DNA of 5,254 nucleotides from Rhizobiaceae bacterium UBA1291 (GCA_002307905.1 DBUL01000170.1:13374-18627); one strand, 5' to 3'; shown: positions 1 through 5,093, counted from the first letter of the stretch. The notes: generated by a model from the letters alone, not told the origin. Translations and numbers: made by a program.

Positions 1-122
1 ACCGGATTGGCCTTCAGTTCCTGTTTTGCGGCTTCTTCCATGCTGCTGGTGCAGCCGGCCAGACCGGCGATCAGGACGGATGCGAGGCCGAAATGCCATC
101 CGTAGTTTTTCTTTGCGAACAT
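1..122 (-). CDS. Small lipoprotein, N-terminal 40 codons (runs off left edge)
   Basis: The minus strand from the ATG at 122-120 encodes MFAKKNYGWHFGLASVLIAG and then LAGC at residues 21-24. This is a classic lipoprotein signal: a basic start (K4, K5), a hydrophobic stretch (about residues 11-22) and a lipobox with Cys24 as the predicted lipidated residue. The mature part seen so far (T25 to P40) is polar, rich in Glu, Lys and Ala, and fits no family I recognise. By lipoprotein biology it would be processed by signal peptidase II and anchored in an envelope membrane; T25-S26 after the cysteine does not suggest inner-membrane retention. The ATG has only a weak Shine-Dalgarno (GGGAA at 133-129). 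An in-frame TTG at 158-156 lies 8 nt behind a much better GGAGG (171-167) and would add 12 residues before M1. The ATG is preferred because it gives a normal signal-peptide length. Reading-frame and lipobox evidence is good; function is unknown. Confidence 0.72.
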   Translation of the reverse strand, partial: MFAKKNYGWHFGLASVLIAGLAGCTSSMEEAAKQELKANP

Positions 123-186
123 GCCGGCTTCCCAATCAATCCCCGGGCGGCACGCCAAGCGAGCGCCCTCCGTTAACATTCCGTTG

Positions 187-214
187 TCATAATGGATGGG
201 CCAAATTGCGGCAA
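187..214 (-). promoter_or_regulatory. Possible promoter for the left-edge lipoprotein
   Basis: On the minus strand TTGCCG (214-209) is followed after 16 nt by TTATGA (192-187). This is a passable sigma-70-like pair placed about 65 nt upstream of the lipoprotein ATG. It is the best pair in the 105-nt gap but neither box is a close match, and the -35 box lies inside the inverted repeats at the end of the translocator gene. Read-through from the translocator gene is equally possible. Confidence 0.2.
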
Positions 215-249
215 GCTGACTATCGGTTCAGGCAGCGAGCTTGCGATAG
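211..249 (-). repeat. Interleaved inverted repeats at the 3' end of the translocator gene
   Basis: Two perfect inverted repeats interleave around the translocator stop codon (230-228). In minus-strand order they are CTATCG (249-244), GCAAGCT (244-238), CGATAG (225-220) and AGCTTGC (217-211). The first pairs with the third (6 bp) and the second with the fourth (7 bp). The two 5' arms share base 244 and leave no connecting loop, so the stems are more likely alternatives than a stable pseudoknot. No T-tract follows, so this is not a textbook intrinsic terminator. It may be a 3'-end structure or chance. Confidence 0.4.
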
Positions 250-863
250 CCGGCAATCACCGAGGCGGAGGCGATCAGGACTGGGTCGTGGCGGCGGCTC
301 GTCAAGCGCTTGGGAATGCGCTGTCGCATGCGGCGGTGAATGGGTCTTGCGCTGAGCGCTACGGCGATCCAGACCACCACGGCGAGTGTGAGGACGGTGC
401 CGACCAGTGACGCCGCCTCCTGCGTCATCGACGCGCCAGGGCGCAAAAATTGCGTCAGCAAGGTGGCGGCAAAGACATAGTTCCATCGGCTGAACGCGGT
501 CACCGCAAAGGCGTGGCGCATGATTCGCAGTGGTTTCTTCTCGGGCAGATTGTCGTTGTCCGCGATGGGCCCTTGCCCGCGGGGAGTGCGCCAGAGTCGA
601 ACAAGAACATAGACAAGATAAGCCGGCCCGAGCCAGCGTACGGGGTCGAGGATCTCCGGCACGGTGTGAAGCAAGCCAGCCAGGGCGAGCAGGGTTGCGC
701 TTGTCACGACGAATGCCCCGGCCACAAGTGCGGGGAGGGTGGCGAACAGTGACTTGCGTCCCTGGCCGAGCGCGTAGGATACGACGAGAAACGTGACGCG
801 ACTGGGCGATGCAAGAAATAGCGCCGCGACGGCAGCGAAAGCCAGCCAGGTTTCAAGTGACAT
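228..863 (-). CDS. LysE/RhtB-type translocator, divergent member
   Basis: A 211-residue inner-membrane protein of the size usual for LysE/RhtB exporters (about 200-210), which export amino acids or related small molecules. Hydrophobic segments lie at about 4-30, 41-66, 77-91, 118-140 and 149-171, with a weaker one at 193-205. Family-like features are the position of the first helix, the ALGQGRKS stretch after it (31-38), and AYLVYVLVRLWR (81-92). The usual PGP after helix 1 reads SPSR (19-22) here, and the region where the family usually has an NPK-type motif reads SRWNY (125-129), so substrate and even transport activity are uncertain. The loop between helices contains ADNDNLPEKK (101-110). 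The ATG at 863-861 has GGAGGA at 877-872, 8 nt away. The gene starts 47 nt after the pfp stop on the same strand with no terminator-like hairpin between, so they are probably cotranscribed. Family call fairly sure; substrate unknown. Confidence 0.85.
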   Translation of the reverse strand: MSLETWLAFAAVAALFLASPSRVTFLVVSYALGQGRKSLFATLPALVAGAFVVTSATLLALAGLLHTVPEILDPVRWLGPAYLVYVLVRLWRTPRGQGPIADNDNLPEKKPLRIMRHAFAVTAFSRWNYVFAATLLTQFLRPGASMTQEAASLVGTVLTLAVVVWIAVALSARPIHRRMRQRIPKRLTSRRHDPVLIASASVIAGYRKLAA

Positions 864-910
864 CTATCCAGTCCTCCACTTGAAGAGCAAGCCAGCTTTC
901 GTCCTTGTCG

Positions 911-2125
911 TCAATTGGCCGGGCGGAATTTCTGACCCATATAGTCCATGACCTCGTGGAACCAAGGGGTGTCGAGATCGAAGGCCTTGCCACCCTTGAT
1001 GCGCGGGAACTCGATCGTGCGCAGGCGGCCGCCCTGGTCCTCGTCGTGACCGGTGACGCCCGAGATCTTGTTGAGCGCGCTTTCGACGGCGAGGTCGACC
1101 ATGCTCTGGATGAGGCGCAGATCTTCGTAATTGGCCGGCGCGGAACGGGCATAGTAGCCCGACTTCTGTACCATCGAGCGGTCTGCCTTCAGCAGTTTGG
1201 CGAAGTGCTTCTGGAACCAGTTGCCAACGTTGATCGTGTCGATCTTCACATGGCCAAAAGCATCGCGTTTGACCTCCTCGCCGGCGGCCTCGCGGTCCGC
1301 GACGATCTCCTCGAGGCAGGCGCCTTCCGAGACGAACAGCGTCACATAGCCGCTCCTGTCCATGATCTCCTTCAGGCGCTCGGCTTCGGCGTCGAGATCG
1401 AAATGGGTCTCCGGCAGGTAGAGCCCGTCGATGTTCTTGAGCTCGGTGTTCATCATCAAGCCTTCGATATATTCATTGTTGCGCGTGCGGTTGATGTAGG
1501 CACGCGCCGTCGCGGCGGTCAGCCAGCCGCAATGGCGGCCCATGACTTCATGGATGACCAGCGTGCGCGGGGCGGCACTCTGCTCGTTCGAGACGTGGTC
1601 GAAGAAGCGGGCGCCGACTTCGGCGGCCGTCCAGGCGCCGAGCGACTGCCTGATCGGCACTATATCGTTGTCGACGGTTTTCGGCAGGCCGACGACGGTC
1701 AGGTCATAGCCGTTGGCCCCGAGATAGGCGGCAAGGTCGGCGGCCGTCGTGTTGGTGTCGTCGCCGCCGATGGTGTGGAGGATGGTGACGCCGTCTTCGG
1801 CGAGGCGTTCGGCCGCGACCCGAAGCGGATTTTCGCCATCCTTCACCAGGCCGCGCTTGGCGCAGTCAGTGGCGTTCGTCAGCTTGACGCGGCTGTTGCC
1901 GATCGGCGAGCCGCCATAGCGGTGGAGCAGGTGAGCCTTCTCGCGCATGTCCTTGGTGATCTCGATCCGGTCGCCAAGCAGAACGCCCTGGTAGCCGGAA
2001 CGATAGGCGATCATCTCGATCTCCGGCGCGATGTCCGTGTAGCGCTCGATCAGTCCGCCGACCGCGGACGAGAGGCATGGCGCCAGGCCGCCGGCGGTCA
2101 GCATTGCAACTTTCTGTTTGGCCAT
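911..2125 (-). CDS. pfp: Pyrophosphate--fructose 6-phosphate 1-phosphotransferase (PPi-dependent phosphofructokinase)
   Basis: This 404-residue cytosolic enzyme interconverts fructose 6-phosphate plus PPi and fructose 1,6-bisphosphate plus phosphate. It belongs to the phosphofructokinase family. AGGLAPC (11-17) is the N-terminal phosphate loop. IGGDDTN (119-125) carries Asp where ATP-dependent enzymes have Gly in GGDGS, and PKTVDND (148-154) with Lys149 is the second hallmark of PPi use. MGRHCGW (195-201), SEG (266-268) and the YYARSAP region (324-330) form the sugar-phosphate side of the site. No key residue is missing and the length suits the group. The start is fixed by AAGGAGG (2136-2130) just before the ATG. 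It is the first gene of a probable unit with the LysE-type gene and is transcribed divergently from the DnaJ-like gene. In rhizobia, which mostly catabolise sugars by Entner-Doudoroff, this reversible enzyme could act in either direction; that is inference. The long open frame on the opposite strand is a shadow. Confidence 0.95.
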   Translation of the reverse strand: MAKQKVAMLTAGGLAPCLSSAVGGLIERYTDIAPEIEMIAYRSGYQGVLLGDRIEITKDMREKAHLLHRYGGSPIGNSRVKLTNATDCAKRGLVKDGENPLRVAAERLAEDGVTILHTIGGDDTNTTAADLAAYLGANGYDLTVVGLPKTVDNDIVPIRQSLGAWTAAEVGARFFDHVSNEQSAAPRTLVIHEVMGRHCGWLTAATARAYINRTRNNEYIEGLMMNTELKNIDGLYLPETHFDLDAEAERLKEIMDRSGYVTLFVSEGACLEEIVADREAAGEEVKRDAFGHVKIDTINVGNWFQKHFAKLLKADRSMVQKSGYYARSAPANYEDLRLIQSMVDLAVESALNKISGVTGHDEDQGGRLRTIEFPRIKGGKAFDLDTPWFHEVMDYMGQKFRPAN

Positions 2126-2129
2126 CGAT

Positions 2130-2136
2130 CCTCCTT
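2130..2136 (-). promoter_or_regulatory. Strong ribosome binding site of pfp
   Basis: AAGGAGG on the minus strand is a near-complete match to the anti-Shine-Dalgarno sequence, 4 nt before the pfp ATG. It settles the start codon and suggests efficient translation. It is the best such site in the window. Confidence 0.85.
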
Positions 2137-2195
2137 CGACGCCGCTGCGGGCGCCGTTCGTATTCAGATTTTCCGCGCGAATGGATGCGACAGAA

Positions 2196-2223
2196 GGATA
2201 GGGCTGTAAAGGGAAAAGTTCAG
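2196..2223 (-). promoter_or_regulatory. Candidate pfp promoter
   Basis: On the minus strand CTGAAC (2223-2218) and CTATCC (2201-2196) are 16 nt apart. They resemble the rhizobial housekeeping pattern (CTTGAC / CTATAT type) and lie about 71 nt upstream of the pfp ATG, in the most AT-rich part of the leader. Both boxes have mismatches, so this is only the best visible candidate. Confidence 0.3.
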
Positions 2224-2574
2224 GAAATACGGGCCTTTCACCCCATTCAAATGATGGAGGTCACGGCGATTGCGAATATAATCGTTTCAATGTTGACCTG
2301 CTTGCCGAGCGGGCTTGTGAAAATGCTCAGCAGTGTGGCGAAGGTCTGCCTGGACCCGATCTGCGCGACCCGGTGAAGGTCCACAGATCGCCAGTCTCGC
2401 AATCGACAACAGGGAAGCGCCGGCCAACGACCGCAGGCCTGGGGTGAGGCCGAGCATGGGACGGGCTACCTGCCGCCCCTGGTTCAGCATTTCGCATCGA
2501 ATGTGAAGAAAGTTTAATGTCGCTGGCGGCCTGCCTGACTTGCTTTTTCTGGTGTTTTTTGATCAAGCTTATGG

Positions 2575-3312
2575 ATGATTATCGATTTCGCCTGCGAACA
2601 GATCGCATCGTTGTGGGATCGTCTGCTGGGCGCTATAAGCGATGCAGCGGGCAGCGTCCTGTCGGGTATGGTCGAGGCGGTCCGCACAGTTTTCGAGGGC
2701 GATCCCGAAACGCGCCGCCGTGTTTCCTTCTCCGTGGCTATCATCGCGCTGTCTGCAAAGATGGCGAAGGCGGACGGCGTTGTGACCGCGGCCGAGGTCG
2801 ATGCCTTTCGCAGCATCTTCGACTTTCCGGAAGAAGAAGCCAAGAATGTCGCACGCCTCTACAATCTCGCGCGCCAGGACGTGGCAGGCTACGAGGCCTA
2901 TGCCCAGAGGCTCGCCGGCCTTTGCCGGACCTGTGACAGTTTCTGCCCTGTACTCGAGGACATCGTGGACGCGCTCTTCCACATCGCCAAGGCCGACGGC
3001 CTGATGCATGAGAAGGAAATGGACTTCCTTTCGCACATCGCCGAAATCTTCGGAATTACAGAGGAACGCTTCCAGACGATCACCGAGCGGCACCTACATC
3101 TCGACGGCGATCCCTACGGTGTGCTGGGCGTTCAGCCGTCCGACGATTTCGCCACCATCCGCAAGCGTTATCGCGCGCTTGCCGCCGAGCATCATCCTGA
3201 TCGGCTGCATGCCCGCGGCGTGCCGAGCGAGTTCCATGCCGTGGCCCACCACCGTATGGCCAAGCTCAATGCCGCCTATTCGGCGATCGAGAAAGAACGC
3301 CGCGCCGCATGA
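2575..3312 (+). CDS. djlA: DjlA-like co-chaperone: TerB domain plus C-terminal J domain
   Basis: A 245-residue protein with two recognisable parts. Residues about 50-170 form a TerB/DjlA-type helical domain with two pseudo-symmetric motifs, MAKADGVVTAAEVDAF (63-78) and IAKADGLMHEKEMDFL (137-152). Residues 180-241 form a J domain starting DPYGVLGV (179-186) and keeping the essential HPD (207-209), which in this family stimulates the ATPase of DnaK. Escherichia coli DjlA is about 270 residues with an N-terminal membrane helix. Here residues 1-40 look amphipathic and contain charged residues, so the protein is probably soluble or peripheral. C117, C120 and C124 form an unusual cluster between the TerB motifs. 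The start is forced: an in-frame stop at 2560-2562 leaves ATG 2575 as the only ATG start, though its Shine-Dalgarno is poor. The stop overlaps the amidase start by 4 nt, which implies coupled translation. Domains sure; orthology to djlA and client unknown. Confidence 0.9.
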   Translation: MIIDFACEQIASLWDRLLGAISDAAGSVLSGMVEAVRTVFEGDPETRRRVSFSVAIIALSAKMAKADGVVTAAEVDAFRSIFDFPEEEAKNVARLYNLARQDVAGYEAYAQRLAGLCRTCDSFCPVLEDIVDALFHIAKADGLMHEKEMDFLSHIAEIFGITEERFQTITERHLHLDGDPYGVLGVQPSDDFATIRKRYRALAAEHHPDRLHARGVPSEFHAVAHHRMAKLNAAYSAIEKERRAA

Positions 3313-4070
3313 ACTCATTTCCCGCCGATTTCCCCGGCGCCACCGTGATGCCGTCGCCCAACTTCGGCGAGCGGGCCGGCGGCTCGCGCCCTGACATGAT
3401 TATCCTGCACTATACCGGAATGCCGGAGCATGATGGTGCGCTTGCCTGGCTCTGTGATCCGCAAAGCCAGGTATCGAGCCACTATTTCGTCCATGAGGAT
3501 GGCCGGATCGTTCAGATGGTACCGGAGCACCGGCGCGCCTGGCATGCGGGCAAAAGCTTCTGGGCAGGCGAGACCGACATCAATTCGCGCTCGATCGGCA
3601 TCGAGATCGCCAATGGCGGGCACCCCGCCGGGCTGCCGGGTTTTCCCGATCGGCAGATCGAAGCCGTCATTGAATTGTGTCTCGATTGCGGCCGGCGGCA
3701 ACATATCGCCCAGGAAAGGGTGCTGGCACACTCCGATGTGGCGCCGGTTCGCAAGGTCGATCCGGGTGAAAATTTCCCTTGGGGACGGCTTCATGCTGCG
3801 GGCGTCGGTCACTTCGTCGAGCCGGTACCGGTGCAGGGTGGGCGGTTCTTCCAGAAGGGCGACCACGGGCAGCCGGTGGAAGCCTTACAGTCGATGCTGT
3901 CTCTCTACGGCTATGACATTGATATAACCGGAGAATATTCCGACAAGACCGAAGGCGTCGTGGCCGCGTTCCAGCGCCATTTCCGCCCTGAACGCGTCGA
4001 CGGGATCGCCGATATGTCGACGATCGAGACCCTGCATCGGCTACTTGCCACGCTGCCGCGCTACGCCTGA
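3309..4070 (+). CDS. N-acetylmuramoyl-L-alanine amidase, AmiD-like (Amidase_2 + peptidoglycan-binding domain)
   Basis: This 253-residue zinc amidase should cleave the bond between N-acetylmuramic acid and L-alanine of the stem peptide. The Amidase_2 domain spans about 12-160. IILHYTG (31-37) supplies zinc ligand His34, AHSDVAPVRKVDPG (140-153) supplies His141 and Asp151 with Lys149 nearby, and SIGIEIAN (95-102) holds the conserved Glu99. SSHYFVHEDG (56-65) and WHAG (78-81) are also typical. Residues about 182-247 form a PG_binding_1 domain (QPVEALQSMLSLYGYDI onwards, ending in TIETLHRLL). That order is the AmiD layout. E. coli AmiD is an outer-membrane lipoprotein, but this protein has no hydrophobic N-terminus or lipobox. 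It may therefore act in the cytoplasm on recycled anhydro-muropeptides like AmpD, or leave by an unrecognised route. Translation is coupled to the DjlA-like gene by the ATGA overlap. Enzyme class is sure; location is open. Confidence 0.95.
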   Translation: MNSFPADFPGATVMPSPNFGERAGGSRPDMIILHYTGMPEHDGALAWLCDPQSQVSSHYFVHEDGRIVQMVPEHRRAWHAGKSFWAGETDINSRSIGIEIANGGHPAGLPGFPDRQIEAVIELCLDCGRRQHIAQERVLAHSDVAPVRKVDPGENFPWGRLHAAGVGHFVEPVPVQGGRFFQKGDHGQPVEALQSMLSLYGYDIDITGEYSDKTEGVVAAFQRHFRPERVDGIADMSTIETLHRLLATLPRYA

Positions 4071-4128
4071 AACTGTAGGCGAAAAACATCGGATTTCGCG
4101 CTGTCCGCTAAACGCGTAAAACGCCAAT

Positions 4129-4158
4129 TTGTTGCGCTGCCACACGAATTCCCTATTT
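4129..4158 (+). promoter_or_regulatory. Weak promoter candidate for the lytic transglycosylase
   Basis: TTGTTG (4129-4134) and CTATTT (4153-4158) are 18 nt apart. The second box is close to the rhizobial -10 (CTATAT type); the first is a partial -35. Use of this site would give a leader of roughly 170 nt containing the inverted repeat at 4267-4308. Confidence 0.2.
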
Positions 4159-4266
4159 CGCCGCTCTAAAGAACGAACTGAACGGCGGCACGGGCACCCA
4201 GTTTTTGCGGACCGTGTTTGCAAATATCAACGATGAGGGCATGGGCGGCGGCCTACCTGACGGGTA

Positions 4267-4308
4267 GGGCGAACGAGGAAGATTTGCGTCCGGAACGGAC
4301 GTTCGCCC
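4267..4308 (+). repeat. 9-bp inverted repeat with nested hairpin in the transglycosylase leader
   Basis: GGGCGAACG (4267-4275) and CGTTCGCCC (4300-4308) are perfect inverted copies 24 nt apart. Inside, CGTCCG (4287-4292) and CGGACG (4296-4301) form a second perfect 6-bp stem with a GAA triloop. The two stems share bases 4300-4301, so in full length they compete; a shortened inner stem could stack on the outer one. No T-run follows, so it is not an intrinsic terminator. The right arm ends 13 nt before the GGAG (4322-4325) that likely serves the gene, so the structure could affect ribosome access or RNA stability. Confidence 0.5.
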
Positions 4309-4337
4309 GCCTCTCTGGTTCGGAGACTGATTTTTAC

Positions 4338-4859
4338 ATGATGAAGCGAATTGTTGCTGCTGCGGCATGCCTCGGTATTCTTTTGTCCTCGTCCATGACG
4401 GCCTCGGCCGGCGACGAGGAGCGTAGCTTCAGGGCTCCGCTCAAGACCGTGAACCGCGAGGCCGGCTATCCTGCGCCTTCCTTCTCCAAGAGCCCCTACA
4501 CGAGCCTGATCTCCAAATACGCCAAGACCTACGGCGTTCCGGTGGCACTTGCCCATGCGGTCGTCAGGGTCGAAAGCAACTTCAATCCCAAGGCGCGCGG
4601 CAGCGCCGGTGAAATCGGACTCATGCAGATCAAGCCGGCGACGGCGCGCATGATGGGCTATTCCGGCTCATCCAAGGGGTTGTATGATCCTGAAACCAAC
4701 ATTCGCTTCGGCATGAAATACCTGTCGAAGGCGCATGATCTGGGCAATGGCCAGACGTGCTCCACCATCCTGAAATACAATGCCGGCCATGGCGCCAAGC
4801 GGATGAACCCGGTGTCTAAGCGCTATTGCGGCAAAGTGCTGGCGCTGATCGCTTCGTAA
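4338..4859 (+). CDS. Secreted soluble lytic transglycosylase (SLT domain)
   Basis: From the ATG at 4338 this is a 173-residue precursor (a second ATG follows at once at 4341). Residues 1-24 form a signal peptide: MMKR, a hydrophobic core, then TASA before G25. Cys11 lies too early and lacks Leu at -3, so a lipobox is unlikely. The mature protein is periplasmic and carries one SLT domain from about 54 to the end. VRVESNFNPKA (76-86) contains catalytic Glu79, followed by GEIGLMQIKP (91-100), a DPETNI stretch (118-123) and KYNAGHG (146-152). This is the lysozyme-like fold that cleaves between MurNAc and GlcNAc with formation of 1,6-anhydro-MurNAc. Cys141 and Cys164 could form a disulfide after export. 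It is short, about the size of a bare catalytic domain, with only a 30-residue linker before it. GGAG at 4322-4325 is a plausible but distant Shine-Dalgarno. Longer starts at 4218 or 4233 are rejected because they hide the signal peptide. Confidence 0.94.
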   Translation: MMKRIVAAAACLGILLSSSMTASAGDEERSFRAPLKTVNREAGYPAPSFSKSPYTSLISKYAKTYGVPVALAHAVVRVESNFNPKARGSAGEIGLMQIKPATARMMGYSGSSKGLYDPETNIRFGMKYLSKAHDLGNGQTCSTILKYNAGHGAKRMNPVSKRYCGKVLALIAS

Positions 4860-4868
4860 ATCGCAAGG

Positions 4869-4899
4869 CACGGCCAGGGTGTGAAAAGCGCTGGCCGTG
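4869..4899 (+). terminator. Stem-loop after the transglycosylase (terminator-like, no T-tract)
   Basis: CACGGCCAG (4869-4877) and CTGGCCGTG (4891-4899) form a perfect GC-rich 9-bp stem with a 13-nt loop, beginning 10 nt after the transglycosylase stop. The position suits transcript termination or 3'-end protection. No run of T follows on either strand, so intrinsic termination is not assured. Chance is unlikely for a perfect 9-bp stem placed exactly here. Confidence 0.55.
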
Positions 4900-4979
4900 A
4901 TTCCATCCCGGATCTTCGGTTGGACGCAGCACATGGCGGCAGAATCGCCGTCGTCGCGCAGTCTCCATGACAGCGTCGT

Positions 4980-5075
4980 CTGTTGATCAGCAGCGGAATT
5001 TGGACACTGTGTCCTCCATCTCCGATTCCGCACTTGCCGGCAACGCCTTGATCGGCAAAAGCTGTCGGCAATTGC
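4980..5075 (+). promoter_or_regulatory. Palindrome-rich upstream region of the FAD oxidoreductase gene
   Basis: Several dyads crowd into 96 bp. CTGTTGATCAGCAG (4980-4993) is symmetric except for one position pair. GGACACTGTGTCC (5002-5014) has 6-bp perfect arms around a single T. GCGGAAT (4993-4999) and ATTCCGC (5025-5031) are a 7-bp inverted repeat enclosing it. TTGCCGGCAA (5034-5043) and GCAATTGC (5068-5075) are perfect palindromes. CGGCAA occurs three times in the same direction (5038, 5053, 5066). A weak promoter pair, TTGGAC (5000-5005) and GATTCC (5024-5029) at 18 nt, overlaps the 5002-5014 dyad, as an operator would. No specific regulator can be named. The stretch between the transglycosylase stem-loop and 4980 shows nothing recognisable. 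Confidence 0.35.
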
Positions 5076-5093
5076 GTCGATAGGGGACATGGC

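Larger units (their letters stand above)
2126..2574. other. Divergent intergenic region between pfp and the TerB/DnaJ gene
   Basis: This 449-bp region must hold both divergent promoters. Apart from the pfp RBS and candidate promoter I see a perfect TATAAT on the plus strand at 2277-2282 with no good -35 at 16-18 nt, and a TTGACC at 2293-2298 with only TGTGAA 17 nt downstream. There is a small GGCCT/AGGCC hairpin at 2436-2451 and a pyrimidine-rich, T-rich stretch at 2540-2560 just before the downstream gene. Short open frames exist here (for example 2251-2376, 41 codons), but none has a Shine-Dalgarno or a recognisable product. No RNA family was recognised. Confidence 0.5.
4071..4337 (+). other. 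Intergenic region and presumed leader of the lytic transglycosylase gene
   Basis: 267 bp without a convincing gene. A weak hairpin (CGCCT 4064-4068 with AGGCG 4077-4081) sits across the amidase stop, with no T-tract after it. The second half holds the strong inverted repeat at 4267-4308, described separately. The transglycosylase frame is open back to an ATG at 4218, but the 40 codons before 4338 would bury the signal peptide, so I treat them as untranslated leader. Confidence 0.5.

Noticed and set aside
905..2209. 434-codon open frame on the plus strand opposite pfp
   Set aside because: It is the antisense shadow of a high-GC gene: composition is biased (Val, Ala, Asp, Arg) with no domain, and pfp on the other strand has a complete motif set and a strong RBS.
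2251..2376. 41-codon open frame with a hydrophobic start in the divergent intergenic region
   Set aside because: No Shine-Dalgarno before the ATG pair, the frame is simply open further upstream into pfp, and the product resembles nothing known to me.
2287..2490. 67-codon minus-strand frame in the same intergenic region
   Set aside because: No ribosome site and an Arg/Ala/Pro-rich shadow-like composition.
4064..4081. Hairpin over the amidase stop as a terminator
   Set aside because: Only 5-6 bp, and it is followed by A residues rather than T on the coding strand.
4218..4337. N-terminal 40-residue extension of the transglycosylase
   Set aside because: It would place a complete signal peptide internally, lacks a good Shine-Dalgarno and covers the inverted repeat.
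4368..4370. Cys11 of the transglycosylase as a lipobox cysteine
   Set aside because: The preceding residues are AAA rather than a Leu-type lipobox and the hydrophobic core before it is too short; TASA-G25 is a better ordinary cleavage site.
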